Shown in pieces: positions 52,833 to 63,793 of a stretch of DNA of 64,000 nt. The stretch lies in assembly GCF_900095885.1 (NCBI RefSeq), contig NZ_LT615367.1:434001-498000 (forward strand), read 5' to 3'. Below the pieces are notes generated by a model. It saw nothing but the letters and a program-made list of their open reading frames with translations, was not told where the DNA came from and did not search any database. How positions within the stretch are numbered: the first letter of the stretch is position 1; each line of letters begins with the position of its first letter. This DNA comes from Dickeya aquatica. Its GTDB lineage: Bacteria; Pseudomonadota; Gammaproteobacteria; Enterobacterales; Enterobacteriaceae. A program made the position numbers and the translations under genes.

Positions 52833-53222
52833 TTACTCTTGACCCAACAATGTGTGAATTTCATCTTCACTCATGGTTAAAAATTCATTTGGCCTGACAG
52901 CGCGATCGTCGATATAAAAACCGTGCTTTCTTGGCCAGGGTTTACCAAACAGGATCTCATCGTAAGGCACATTCCACTTTTCCAGCCATTCCAGCAACAC
53001 AGGGGCTGTGTGGCGGTTGATAAGGCCCAGATTTCCTTCATGGGTCTTCATGTTACGCGCGGTATAAAGCAGGATGGTATACCCCTTGCTCTGGTATTCG
53101 CGTAACTTATCCAGCATCGGCTGATAAGGAACCAGTTCAGAATAGCTCTGATCTTTTTTCTTGATATCACAGAGCGTTCCATCGATATCGACAACGAGCG
53201 TACCATCAATATGCTTAGACAT
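52833..53222 (-). CDS. Small HAD-family hydrolase, capsule-biosynthesis type
   Basis: A 129-residue protein (start 53222 behind AGGAAACT) with the HAD nucleophile motif VVDIDGTLCD, Thr of LLYTARNM and the C-terminal acidic motif GFYIDDRAVRP. The cap is absent, as in small polysaccharide-linked HAD phosphatases. It overlaps the kinase-like gene by 8 bp, suggesting that kinase, phosphatase and nucleotidyltransferase act on one phosphorylated precursor. Confidence 0.82.
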   Translation of the reverse strand: MSKHIDGTLVVDIDGTLCDIKKKDQSYSELVPYQPMLDKLREYQSKGYTILLYTARNMKTHEGNLGLINRHTAPVLLEWLEKWNVPYDEILFGKPWPRKHGFYIDDRAVRPNEFLTMSEDEIHTLLGQE

Positions 53223-54684
53223 AGTTTCCTTCAATCTCATCGAGAATGTGCTTAGCCGTCAGGATAAACGCAACGACCTTATTCGGGTAGTCAATGTGCA
53301 GCGGGAGCATAGACAGAAACAGTGAGGCTTCGCCTAATCGCATAATTTTTGGGTCATGCCCCATCGAGATAACCTGTCGGATGAATTCTGACTTCAGTTT
53401 TTCATGATTAGTATGCTTAATGTTGAGCTGCATACGGTTATCATCAGTGAACCCAACGTTGTAAAGCCCATTATTAATGAAGTCATAGTCGCCCATGACG
53501 CTGTGGGAAACCTTACTCAGGTCATACAACGGGTGAGTCCACAAACCTTCTTCAGTAATGGCACCTTTAGGGTCAATCAATTTCATTAAATAACGCTGTT
53601 GGTCATAAAGGACATTCGAGAAGCAGGGATCGCCATGTCCAACAACCTGATAGTTAAACGCGAAAGCTTTTTCATGACGTTGATACAGTTTCAGATACCT
53701 ATCACGAAGGAAACGGATATCCAGTTCTTCATTGGCACTGACCATCAGATTATTGATCCTCTGGCCTTCTTTCATGTCCAGTAATGCATCAATTCGCTCA
53801 TTCAATTTTTTGACAAACAAATTGTGCGCATCTTTTGCCGATTGCTCAATAGAACAGGTTTTTTGCGGTCGTTCTGCGATGAAAAACAGCAGACGTTCGG
53901 CAAAAGGCACGAATGTGTCGAAATCAAATGCACCATGAACCCACTGTAATGCGGCGTCGGCAAGGTAATAACGCATCATTTTATAAGAGGCTTGATCCGT
54001 GGTTTCTTCATAACCAAAGGTTTGAATTAGCCAGGGGCGCATGGCTTCTGGAACGAGATTATAAAACGAATATTCAGCCAGCATTTTTTTCTTATCAGCC
54101 GAGCATTTTGTGTAGTAGTAAGCGTCACCTTTGATTTCATTAAAATGTCGTGTCGCTGTGGAACCACTGGTAAAACTTAAAAAGTCACGGATTTTAGAGA
54201 GATCTAATGGCTCTACAGATTGTACCCGCTGAGTATCCTGCCAGACTTGATCCCACAAATGTAACGGCGAGTCACAAAAATCGCCCCAACGATTAATCAA
54301 TTCGTGGGTGTTCTTCATGAATACCAGCAGGGGTTTATACAGCCTGTCAGTGAAATTCTCTTCAGCGTAAGGAAGGCGTTCAATAAGCTGAACTAAGCGT
54401 GATAAATCAATAAAGCCAGCTCTGCCAGCAATAATGCAAACGGAGGCGTTATCCGCTTTCGCAATAATTTTTGCCTTAATGGCGGGTAAATCCTCACTGT
54501 TTCTTAAGAACAGTAATCTTTTTTGCGCCCACTCTGGCAGTGCATCTTTCAAATGTGAGAACAACTGGCGGCGTTTGAAGGTAATTTCGCCATAGTGACG
54601 GCGACCGACAATGCTTTTTACCTCGCCGCTCACCAGCTCACGATCATCGAATATAATAAATATTTTTTCTTGTGGATTAGTCAT
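53215..54684 (-). CDS. APH/choline-kinase-fold phosphotransferase-like protein
   Basis: A 489-residue cytoplasmic protein. The C-terminal half has the phosphotransferase motifs VVGHGDPCFSNVLYD (Brenner HGDxxxxN) and LIDPKGA (metal Asp), so kinase activity is plausible. The N-terminal 150 residues (MTNPQEKIFIIFDDRELVSG onward) are not recognised and may be a nucleotide- or sugar-binding domain, with FTSGSTATRHF marking the kinase start. Overlaps genes on both sides by 8 bp. Similar proteins occur in capsule clusters; the phosphorylated substrate is unknown. Confidence 0.72.
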   Translation of the reverse strand: MTNPQEKIFIIFDDRELVSGEVKSIVGRRHYGEITFKRRQLFSHLKDALPEWAQKRLLFLRNSEDLPAIKAKIIAKADNASVCIIAGRAGFIDLSRLVQLIERLPYAEENFTDRLYKPLLVFMKNTHELINRWGDFCDSPLHLWDQVWQDTQRVQSVEPLDLSKIRDFLSFTSGSTATRHFNEIKGDAYYYTKCSADKKKMLAEYSFYNLVPEAMRPWLIQTFGYEETTDQASYKMMRYYLADAALQWVHGAFDFDTFVPFAERLLFFIAERPQKTCSIEQSAKDAHNLFVKKLNERIDALLDMKEGQRINNLMVSANEELDIRFLRDRYLKLYQRHEKAFAFNYQVVGHGDPCFSNVLYDQQRYLMKLIDPKGAITEEGLWTHPLYDLSKVSHSVMGDYDFINNGLYNVGFTDDNRMQLNIKHTNHEKLKSEFIRQVISMGHDPKIMRLGEASLFLSMLPLHIDYPNKVVAFILTAKHILDEIEGNYV

Positions 54685-55558
54685 GTTTAACCTTCAATGT
54701 CTTCATGCGAGCAATAAGAGGCACCAGGCCGATAAAGATATATGTCAGGAAAATAATTGCTATTGATTGATATAAGCCAAAATTGGGCGCGATAGAGGCG
54801 TTGCCTTGAAGACTGGCTAACAGGCCGCTGGAGAACAGTGTTGCCCAGTCAGGCTGACCGATAACATAAATATTGGTAAACAAGGAGAGCGCAAGGACTT
54901 CGACGGTCCAGATCAGCACTGAAAGCAATAAAAAACCGCTACGACGCCCTTCCAGTGACTTATAAACATCGAGTTCGAATTGGCGCAATCTGTAACTTAT
55001 CTTAAGGATTAACAATCCTCTTTGGGTATGACTGTTTAATACCAGATGCCGATTTAAGTAAATAGATACTCTGGAAATAGCAAATAACGCCATTAAACCA
55101 AGGCTACTGGCTGAAACGAAAAACAGACAAACATTGCGCATTTCCTTGGGAACGGGGACGTTAAGGAAATATAAACCCAGGATGAAGATGGTTATAACGG
55201 CAATATCGCCAAACCGCTCAGCGATCCATACAGCAAATGCTTTCTGGCGTCGATCATAAACCAGATAAAATGCATAAAGGCGAATTATCTCGCCTATCTT
55301 GAACGGCAAGAAAATACTGGGGAATGCGGTTAAGACATGAGCACTCAACATCGGAAACGCCTTATCTCGTTCATCCAGTGTGAGCAAAAATAAACGCATC
55401 ATACGAAACAGATGAGAGCACAGGTAAAGCAGGCTAATACCTAATAACCCCCAAATATGACTATCACTAAATGTGATGATCAGGTTATCGGTACTATGCC
55501 ATATCCACAGTGCTATGGATAAGAATAGTAATCCAATGTAGCAATACAGTTTTTGCAT
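54677..55558 (-). CDS. Flippase-like membrane protein (LPG-synthase-TM/UPF0104 type)
   Basis: A 293-residue integral membrane protein with about seven to eight helices. Features typical of the LPG_synthase_TM/AglD-like superfamily are LFRMMRLFLLTLDE, FPSIFLPFKIGEIIRLYAFYL and a glycine/asparagine-rich late segment LLASLQGNASIAPNFGLYQS. Members flip or modify lipid-linked intermediates. It starts 1 bp after the GT2 stop. Confidence 0.75.
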   Translation of the reverse strand: MQKLYCYIGLLFLSIALWIWHSTDNLIITFSDSHIWGLLGISLLYLCSHLFRMMRLFLLTLDERDKAFPMLSAHVLTAFPSIFLPFKIGEIIRLYAFYLVYDRRQKAFAVWIAERFGDIAVITIFILGLYFLNVPVPKEMRNVCLFFVSASSLGLMALFAISRVSIYLNRHLVLNSHTQRGLLILKISYRLRQFELDVYKSLEGRRSGFLLLSVLIWTVEVLALSLFTNIYVIGQPDWATLFSSGLLASLQGNASIAPNFGLYQSIAIIFLTYIFIGLVPLIARMKTLKVKHD

Positions 55559-55559
55559 A

Positions 55560-56375
55560 TCATTTAGCCTCTGTATTTCCTTTTTTGCCCGAGTAAATTA
55601 TTTTCCCGGAGTACTGCTCAAAGGATGTATTTCTCATCTCTGTAGACAGAAACTTACCACGATGGAAAAGATACCCACTGAGAAGGCGTAATACTTTCAC
55701 GGCTTGATGGAAAAGTTTAACGTTTGATACCTGATCTTCTTCTCGCCAGCTAATAGGGAAAAACTTCACTTTCTGTTTTTGATAATAGCTACCAAGCAGC
55801 ATAACGTAATTGAAGGTTAAATCATCAGGGAATTTTTTGTAGTAGAAGTCTCTGAAATCAGCGAGACGATACATATTTAAACCAGAGCCGAGATCATAAA
55901 TGGATTTACAGGCCACCAGAGAAAACAGCAGGTTATAAATATAATTCCCAAATGTTCTGAATCGGGAATAACCCTGTAGCCGACTCCCTGGCATAAATCT
56001 GGCTCCAAGGAAACAACTGACATTATTGTGAGCCCCTTGTTCCAGAAAAGGGAGCAGATCACGAATATCCGCTTGATCATCACCATGCAGGACGATCAGA
56101 TAATCAAAATTGTGTTCAATGGCGTAGCGGAAGGCGGCTTTATGAGAACCACCAAGGCCGTAGTTGTCATCATTGCGCCATGCAATAAAGTTACATTCGG
56201 TCAGAACCTCTTTTCCCGCCTCGATTGCGGCTTCAAGCGTCTGATCCGGTGAGCGGTTATCCACCACCATCACGGTATCAATCCATTTTTGAACGTCTGG
56301 CGTAAATTGATTGATCACACGTTTTACTTGGGTTTCACAACGGTAGGCTGGAATGAATACCAGTGCTTTCATCAT
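55560..56375 (-). CDS. Family 2 glycosyltransferase (polyprenyl-phosphate sugar transferase type)
   Basis: A 271-residue GT-A enzyme. MKALVFIPAYRCETQVKRVI, the VVDNRSPDQT loop and the metal motif VLHGDDQADI (DxD-like) identify GT2. GSGLNMYRL and LTFNYVMLLGSY resemble DPM1-like enzymes that load a sugar onto undecaprenyl or dolichyl phosphate. Unlike many GtrB proteins it has no obvious C-terminal transmembrane pair. It follows the GtrA gene by 7 bp. Confidence 0.82.
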   Translation of the reverse strand: MMKALVFIPAYRCETQVKRVINQFTPDVQKWIDTVMVVDNRSPDQTLEAAIEAGKEVLTECNFIAWRNDDNYGLGGSHKAAFRYAIEHNFDYLIVLHGDDQADIRDLLPFLEQGAHNNVSCFLGARFMPGSRLQGYSRFRTFGNYIYNLLFSLVACKSIYDLGSGLNMYRLADFRDFYYKKFPDDLTFNYVMLLGSYYQKQKVKFFPISWREEDQVSNVKLFHQAVKVLRLLSGYLFHRGKFLSTEMRNTSFEQYSGKIIYSGKKGNTEAK

Positions 56376-56382
56376 GGATTCT

Positions 56383-56826
56383 CTATTTTGACTTTGATTT
56401 GAACAACTTGACCAGTTGTTGCATAAAAATAAAATTAGTAATCAGGTTCAGTGGAGTAGCGATGATTTTGGCTATTATCTCTAGTGATTTACCATAATAT
56501 GAAACATACTGAACCTGTGTGAGAAGTACACTTATCTCATGAATGATTTTTGAATAAAAAAGAATGGATAAGAACTGGAAAACCCAGTAGATAATAATCT
56601 TGGAAGAAACGGATTTATCTGTGGAGTGAAAAACTTTACCCAGCGATACAAACCATACAAAGGTTACGCCAACATAAGATGAGATAAAGTTTGCGATATG
56701 GCTTTGAATGCCCCCAAACAGAACGAGCATGCTAAAAGTAGAAAAATCCAGCAACCAGCCAACTCCAGATATCGCTGAAAAGACAAGGAATTTTTTTATT
56801 TTACTCATTAATATATCATTTTTCAT
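56383..56826 (-). CDS. GtrA-family membrane protein
   Basis: A 147-residue protein with four membrane helices matching GtrA: FLVFSAISGVGWLLDFSTF, FISSYVGVTFVWFVSLGKVF and the C-terminal TPLNLITNFIFMQQLVKLF. GtrA proteins are proposed to flip undecaprenyl-phosphate sugars for glycosylation of O-antigen or teichoic acids. It is first in the leftward operon; no good ribosome site precedes Met1 and a start at Met7 is possible. Confidence 0.85.
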   Translation of the reverse strand: MKNDILMSKIKKFLVFSAISGVGWLLDFSTFSMLVLFGGIQSHIANFISSYVGVTFVWFVSLGKVFHSTDKSVSSKIIIYWVFQFLSILFYSKIIHEISVLLTQVQYVSYYGKSLEIIAKIIATPLNLITNFIFMQQLVKLFKSKSK

Positions 56827-57374
56827 AACATAGTGGCCATTTTATCTTTATATTTGCTACTGTTTCATTTTTCACTTAATGGTAATTTGTCAGGAATCGA
56901 AAACTCAATAAAAATAACCACATAGCTAATATTTTACTACACCTTGCAAGACGAATCAAATTTATCCATTAACCAATATTAAACCGAATAACTATGTGCC
57001 GGTTAATTTATAAATCAATTTAATATCAACTGGTTATAACATGCTGCGGTGTCATTATTGTCATGAAAGCCGCTTGATATTATGGCCTTGATTTTCATTC
57101 AATAACATTGAATAAAAGATAGTCATTTATATTGATATTCGAGTGAAAAATTAATAAATCTAAGTCTGTCATCGGGAGTTGTTAATCAATTTTATTTTTT
57201 ACATTAAAAAGGTGAGGAATTATTACATGCATTCTTATCATTTTAGTGATTGCCGGATATAAGGAAAGTGGTGCCTCTGGTAAATAATTTATTTTTTGAA
57301 TTGCAGTGGTTATTAATAAAATGACTAGAAGACTGTTTTTCAGCCCGGAATGTGTAATTAATATCAGGAGTAAA
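56827..57374. other. Very AT-rich gene-free gap
   Basis: About 550 bp between the GtrA operon start and the ridA terminator, strongly AT-rich throughout and with no open frame of note. It should contain the operon promoter. I looked for a JUMPstart/ops element and an RNA gene and saw none. Confidence 0.5.
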
Positions 57375-57417
57375 TACCCACCATCAGCGATTATTTTGCC
57401 AATGATGATGGTGGGTA
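57375..57417 (-). terminator. Hairpin downstream of ridA
   Basis: TACCCACCATCA (57375-57386) pairs perfectly with TGATGGTGGGTA (57406-57417) around a 19-nt loop, 22 bp after the ridA stop. The U-tract is weak, so termination may be partial. Confidence 0.6.
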
Positions 57418-57439
57418 AGAGGGCGATGCAAAAGGGGGC

Positions 57440-57826
57440 TTAACCGCGCACGGCAATCGCTTCGATTTCGATTTTCACATCTTTTGGCAGGCGAGCGACT
57501 TCCACGCAGGAGCGGGCCGGGAAAGGCGCGTTGTGCTCGGTGAAAAAGGCTTCATAGGCTGCGTTGACGGTGGCGAAGTCGTTTAAGTCTTTTACGAACA
57601 CCGTGGTTTTAACGATATTGCTCACTTTCAGGCCAGCGGCTTGCACGATGGCTTTCACGTTTTCCAGTGACTGGCGAGCCTGCGCGGTGACGTCGTCTGC
57701 CACCAAACCGGTTTTCGGATCGACCGGGATCTGGCCTGAGGTAATGATCAGGCTGCCAAGATCAACACCCTGCACGTAAGGGCCGATGGCGGCAGGGGCG
57801 TGTTCCGTACTGATAATGTGTGACAT
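57440..57826 (-). CDS. ridA: RidA, enamine/imine deaminase
   Basis: Hydrolyses reactive 2-aminoacrylate and other enamines to ketoacids, protecting PLP enzymes. 128 residues, as in E. coli. Conserved segments: SGQIPVDPKTG, KTTVFVKDLNDFATVN and the substrate-carboxylate Arg in FPARSCVEVARLPKDV. It lies 99 bp downstream of pyrI, in the ridA-pyrI-pyrB order of E. coli. Confidence 0.97.
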   Translation of the reverse strand: MSHIISTEHAPAAIGPYVQGVDLGSLIITSGQIPVDPKTGLVADDVTAQARQSLENVKAIVQAAGLKVSNIVKTTVFVKDLNDFATVNAAYEAFFTEHNAPFPARSCVEVARLPKDVKIEIEAIAVRG

Positions 57827-57925
57827 GGTTATCTCCTTGGTCTTTGAAATGGCGAGCGCTGCATTATTTCAAAAAGTGCGCCGTCAGGCCAACGTTGTTA
57901 GCCGAACCCTGACGGCAAGGCACGC

Positions 57926-58390
57926 TTAATGGCTGTTGAGTACCGCCTGACGTTCAAACTCTTTCTCGCAGTATTTGCATTTCAGGTGTACTTCAACGCC
58001 GCGCTGTTTGATGCTAAACGAAGAACTGACCGGCTCAATACGGCTGATGCAGTTGCTGTTCGGGCAGGTCAGTACGCCTTCGATGTGTGAAGGCAACTGT
58101 GGCCGTAGTTTACGTACCACCTCGTAGTTATCTATCTGATTAACCGTGGCCTGCGGTGCGTACATTGCCAGCTGGTTGGCCTGTTCATCAGTCAGAAACA
58201 CGTTCTCAATTTTAATCAGGTCTTTGCGCCCCTGATGGTTAGAGGGCAGATTCAGGCCGATGGTAATGCGTTGGTCGGTAGCCGTCAGTTTGAACAAGGT
58301 GAGCAGTTTAAAGCCAACCTGCGCCGGAATATGGTCGATGACGGTGCCGCATTTGATGGCTTCTACCTGTAATTTAGTGTCGTGCGTCAT
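57926..58390 (-). CDS. pyrI: PyrI, aspartate carbamoyltransferase regulatory subunit
   Basis: Regulatory chain binding CTP (inhibitor) and ATP (activator). The start at 58390 ([20 protein letters not shown]) gives 154 residues. Four zinc cysteines are visible: CPNSNC and CKYC. Nucleotide-site residues in [18 protein letters not shown] are conserved. It begins 14 bp after the pyrB stop. Confidence 0.97.
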   Translation of the reverse strand: MTHDTKLQVEAIKCGTVIDHIPAQVGFKLLTLFKLTATDQRITIGLNLPSNHQGRKDLIKIENVFLTDEQANQLAMYAPQATVNQIDNYEVVRKLRPQLPSHIEGVLTCPNSNCISRIEPVSSSFSIKQRGVEVHLKCKYCEKEFERQAVLNSH

Positions 58391-58404
58391 GTTGCATGTT
58401 CCTC

Positions 58405-59339
58405 TCACAGAACCAGTTCGCGGTTCAGAACCAGCGCCAGCAGAGCCTGGCGCGCGTAAATGCCGTTGCCTGCCTGCTGAAAGTAGTAGGCATAGGGGTG
58501 CTGTCCACGTCCGTGGTGATTTCATCGATACGCGGCAGTGGGTGCAGCACTTTCAGGTTGTCGCGGGCATGGCCAAGATCAGCCGCACGCAGAATAAACT
58601 GCGATTTGATATTGATGTATTCAGACGGGTCCAGTCGTTCTTTTTGTACACGCGTCATGTACAGAATATCGAGTTGCGGTGCCACTTCCTCAATGCTGGT
58701 GTGCAGGCTATAGGGAATATTTTTCTCTTGCAGCATATTGAGGATGTAATCCGGCATTGCCAGCGCATCCGGGGAGATGAAGAAGAAACGGTTGCCCTCG
58801 AACTTGGCCAGCGCTTGCGTCAGCGAGTGCACGGTGCGGCCATATTTCAGGTCACCGACCATGGCGATATTGATGTTATTCAGGCGGCCCTGGGTTTCCT
58901 GAATGGTGAACAGGTCTAACAGCGTTTGCGAAGGGTGCTGATTAGCGCCATCACCCGCGTTGAACACCGGCACACTGCCGGAAAACTCGGTTGCCAGCCT
59001 GGCTGCCCCTTCCTGCGGGTGGCGCATTACGATGGCATCGACATAGTTACTGATAACCGAAATGGTATCAGCCAGCGTTTCGCCTTTTTTGCCAAGCGAG
59101 GTGTTGCTGCTGTCAGCAAAGCCAACGACCGATGCCCCTAGCCGGTGAATAGCGGTTTCAAACGACAGACGGGTGCGCGTGGACGCTTCAAAGAAACAAC
59201 TGGCGATCACTTTATGTTTGAGCAATTCCGGCTGCGGGTTGGCTTTCAGGCTGGCGGCCACTTTGAGCGTCAGTTCCAGATCGTCCCGGCTGAGATCGTT
59301 GATTGAGATGATGTGTCTTTTATATAGCGGATTGACCAT
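58405..59339 (-). pseudogene. pyrB: pyrB, aspartate carbamoyltransferase catalytic subunit, with a -1 frameshift near the 3' end
   Basis: Commits carbamoyl phosphate and aspartate to pyrimidine synthesis. From ATG 59339 ([20 protein letters not shown]) the frame matches PyrB through [12 protein letters not shown], the carbamoyl-phosphate site, and [18 protein letters not shown]. It then shifts: the conserved end ([20 protein letters not shown] ... NRELVL) is in another frame and stops at 58405. The shift is at the run of four G at 58495-58498 (CCCC in the mRNA sense). One extra base gives 311 residues, exactly the E. coli length. The intact pyrI and attenuator downstream and upstream argue for a sequencing error. 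Confidence 0.9.
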
Positions 59340-59400
59340 GTGGCTATGCTCCCCTCGGTTAGGCCCGGTAAACAAACGGTATCACGGCTGGCGACAGGCA

Positions 59401-59431
59401 AAAAAAAGCCCCTCAACGAGGGGCTTTTTTT
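59401..59431 (-). terminator. pyrBI attenuator
   Basis: On the leftward transcript the stem AGCCCCTC (59418-59425 complement) with GAGGGGCT is followed by a run of seven U. It lies between pyrL and pyrB and overlaps the pyrL stop. As established for E. coli, high UTP uncouples polymerase from the ribosome on pyrL and lets this hairpin end transcription. Confidence 0.93.
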
Positions 59432-59523
59432 GTGAATCTGTCAGGCAACGGAAGAAAAAACGCCGTCATGCTGCCAGCAGGCAGTTGCGGTTTGGCACCC
59501 ACAAAAACGGTTGTGTTGAACAT
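59413..59523 (-). CDS. pyrL: PyrL, pyrBI leader peptide
   Basis: A 36-residue leader ORF behind a strong GGAGGAAAC site, beginning MFNTTVFVGAKPQL and ending DRFTKKAPR. The stop at 59413 falls inside the attenuator. The FFLPLPDRF region is encoded by a T-rich stretch, where polymerase pauses when UTP is low, allowing ribosome coupling. The peptide sequence itself differs from E. coli PyrL, but the arrangement is the same. Confidence 0.88.
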   Translation of the reverse strand: MFNTTVFVGAKPQLPAGSMTAFFLPLPDRFTKKAPR

Positions 59524-59538
59524 GTTTCCTCCCGGCAA

Positions 59539-59576
59539 ATTGTCGGGAATTATACGCGCCGAGAACGTGAATTCAA
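59539..59576 (-). promoter_or_regulatory. pyrBI promoter with reiterative-initiation start
   Basis: On the minus strand TTGAAT (59571-59576) and TATAAT (59549-59554) are separated by 16 bp. The next bases, CCCGACAATTTGCCGGGAGG, match the E. coli pyrBI initial transcribed region, where slippage at AAUUUG with high UTP aborts transcripts. The rest of the gap up to tabA shows no other element I can name. Confidence 0.8.
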
Positions 59577-59822
59577 GCAGAAACGTGCCGTGTTTTAGTG
59601 GCTGGCAATCGGTTGCGGATAGCGCTTTGTCAGATATCGCCTCAGGCCTGACCGGCAAAGGATTTTTCACCGGAAAGGATGAGGCGAAGAATGCCAAAAG
59701 TTGGGTTCACGACACTGGCGCGCAAGTCGGATCACTTTTTTGCTTTCACCGGCTGGCGGCCTGTGGTGGACAAGAGTATAAGGAAGCAAAACGTTGTTTC
59801 ATTTTTTATTTCATTTTAATAA

Positions 59823-60299
<477 letters not shown>

Positions 60300-60316
60300 T
60301 CGTTTTGGCGTGTTAA

Positions 60317-61954
<1,638 letters not shown>

Positions 61955-61974
61955 GTCTATCCGGCGGATCTCCG

Positions 61975-62010
61975 CGCGCTGATGAAAAAAGAATAAAATT
62001 CATCAGCGCG
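61975..62010. terminator. Long inverted repeat between convergent GH1 and argF genes
   Basis: CGCGCTGATGAA (61975-61986) pairs perfectly with TTCATCAGCGCG (61999-62010) around a 12-nt A-rich loop. It lies between two convergent gene ends; there is no strong T-run, so its strength is uncertain. Confidence 0.6.
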
Positions 62011-62034
62011 TGTCTTTGACTGTCGGCGCAGTGG

Positions 62035-63051
62035 TTATGCCTCAACGTGTGGGCTGAGTGTGGCGACCATCACCGCCTTGATGGTGTGCATGCGGTTTTC
62101 TGCCTGATCAAACACGATGCTGTGGGCGGATTCAAACACCTCATTGGTGACTTCCATGCCATCATGCAAACCATATTGCTGGGCCATTTGCTTGCCAAGC
62201 GTGGTCTGGTCATCGTGAAAGGCGGGCAGGCAGTGCAGGAATTTCACCTGTGGGTTGCTGGTGGCGGCAATCATCGCCCTATTCACCTGATAGGGGCGCA
62301 GCAGGTCAATACGTTGTTGCCACACCTCTTTGGCTTCGCCCATCGACACCCACACATCGGTATAGATGAAATCCACGTCTTTGACGCCGGTGGCAAGATC
62401 TTCCGTGAGCGTAATCGTGCTGCCGATTTTTGCCGCCGCTGCCTGACATTCTGCCACCAGACCGGCATCCGGCCAGCAGGCTTTCGGGGAAATCAGGCGC
62501 AGATCCAACCCGGTTATCGCCGCCGCTTCCAGCATGCTGTTACCCATGTTATTGCGGGTATCGCCGACGTAAGCCAGTTTCATATCGGACAACGATTTAC
62601 CCGGCAGGTGTTCTTGCATGGTCAGTAAATCCGCCAGTAACTGGGTCGGGTGGAATTCATTGGTCAGCCCGTTCCACACCGGCACACCGGAGAACGCCGC
62701 CAGCGTTTCCACCCGTTCCTGACCGTAGCCACGGTATTGAATACCGTCATACAAGCGGCCCAGCACACGGGCAGTGTCTTTCATGGACTCTTTATGACCA
62801 ATCTGGCTGCCGCTGGGGCCGAGGTAGGTGACTTGCGCCCCTTGATCGTATGCAGCAACTTCGAAAGAGCAACGAGTACGGGTCGAATCTTTTTCGAAGA
62901 TGAGTGCGATGTTTTTACCTTGCAGGTGGCGGTGCTCGGTGCCGCTTTTCTTATGCGTTTTGAGTGTGGCAGCGAGCGTCAGCAGTTGGTTGATTTCAGC
63001 CGGTGTAAAGTCCATCAACCGTAAAAAATGACGTTTATAAAACGGGTTCAT
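62035..63051 (-). CDS. argF: Ornithine carbamoyltransferase (ArgF/ArgI)
   Basis: Makes citrulline from ornithine and carbamoyl phosphate in arginine synthesis. The start at 63051 ([20 protein letters not shown]) gives 338 residues (E. coli ArgI 334). Signatures: [12 protein letters not shown] (carbamoyl phosphate), [12 protein letters not shown], and HCLPAFHD with the ornithine-site Cys. By position next to rraB it corresponds to E. coli argI. Tandem ARG boxes precede it. Confidence 0.96.
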   Translation of the reverse strand: MNPFYKRHFLRLMDFTPAEINQLLTLAATLKTHKKSGTEHRHLQGKNIALIFEKDSTRTRCSFEVAAYDQGAQVTYLGPSGSQIGHKESMKDTARVLGRLYDGIQYRGYGQERVETLAAFSGVPVWNGLTNEFHPTQLLADLLTMQEHLPGKSLSDMKLAYVGDTRNNMGNSMLEAAAITGLDLRLISPKACWPDAGLVAECQAAAAKIGSTITLTEDLATGVKDVDFIYTDVWVSMGEAKEVWQQRIDLLRPYQVNRAMIAATSNPQVKFLHCLPAFHDDQTTLGKQMAQQYGLHDGMEVTNEVFESAHSIVFDQAENRMHTIKAVMVATLSPHVEA

Positions 63052-63085
63052 GCGGGTTATCTCCATATGGCTCAACGCTATTGGT

Positions 63086-63120
63086 TGAATTAAAATTCAC
63101 TTTATATGTGTAAATATTCA
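63086..63120 (-). promoter_or_regulatory. Tandem ARG boxes (ArgR operator)
   Basis: TGAATTAAAATTCA (63086-63099) is a perfect ARG-box core, and TGTGTAAATATTCA (63107-63120) a second, with starts 21 bp apart, i.e. two 18-bp boxes with the standard 3-bp gap. They lie 35-69 bp upstream of argF, where the ArgR hexamer with arginine represses. Confidence 0.88.
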
Positions 63121-63213
63121 AATTCAAGTGCCGTGTTCAAACTTTATGGTGGAGAGCGCGAGCGGCCTGTGTGAAAATAAACATATCTTTGCCGCTTTAA
63201 CGAGGACTGAGAC

Positions 63214-63648
63214 ATGGCAAACCGTGAACTGCTGGAAGAACAACGTGAAGAAACCCGCTTAATCATTGAGGAGTTGCTGGAAGATGGCAGCGATCCCGAT
63301 GCGCTTTACACCATTGAGCACCATTTCTCGGCTGGGAAGTTTGAAGAACTGGAAAAAGTCGCGGTAGAGGCGTTTAAACTGGGCTATGAAGTCACCGATG
63401 CCGAAGAGATGGAAATGGAAGACGGTGTGGTGCTGATGTGCTGTGATGCGATTAGCGAAGTGGCGTTGAATGCCGAGCTTATCGACGAGCAAGTCGAACA
63501 GTTGTTAACGCTGGCGGAACGCCACGGTGTTAATTACGACGGCTGGGGTACCTACTTCGAAGATCCGAACGGTGAAGATGATGACGAGTTCGGTGAAGGT
63601 GAAGATGAAGACTTCTATGACGAGGATGACGACGGTAAACGTCATTAA
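63214..63648 (+). CDS. rraB: RraB, ribonuclease E inhibitor
   Basis: A 144-residue acidic cytoplasmic protein that binds the C-terminal half of RNase E and tunes RNA decay. It starts [20 protein letters not shown] and contains [11 protein letters not shown] and [15 protein letters not shown], with a very acidic tail ([19 protein letters not shown]). Placed next to argF/argI as in E. coli. Confidence 0.96.
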   Translation: MANRELLEEQREETRLIIEELLEDGSDPDALYTIEHHFSAGKFEELEKVAVEAFKLGYEVTDAEEMEMEDGVVLMCCDAISEVALNAELIDEQVEQLLTLAERHGVNYDGWGTYFEDPNGEDDDEFGEGEDEDFYDEDDDGKRH

Positions 63649-63708
63649 TCGTTCAACTGGCTGATGACTGATACCGTTATCGTGCCTTTAACACGCCCTG
63701 CTAAGACG

Positions 63709-63738
63709 CATCGCCCGGTTTTCCGGGCGATTTTTTTT
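63709..63738 (+). terminator. Rho-independent terminator after rraB
   Basis: TCGCCCGG (63711-63718) pairs with CCGGGCGA (63723-63730) around TTTT, followed by eight T. Confidence 0.93.
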
Positions 63739-63793
63739 ATCCGTCGTGATGTTTTGCCGCGAGCGGGTGTACCACGCCTGAAGAGGCTGTGTA

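Noticed and set aside
56827..57374. Search for a JUMPstart/ops element or a phage attachment site upstream of the glycan operon.
   Set aside because: No GGCGGTAGCGT-type sequence or repeated tRNA end was found on either strand.
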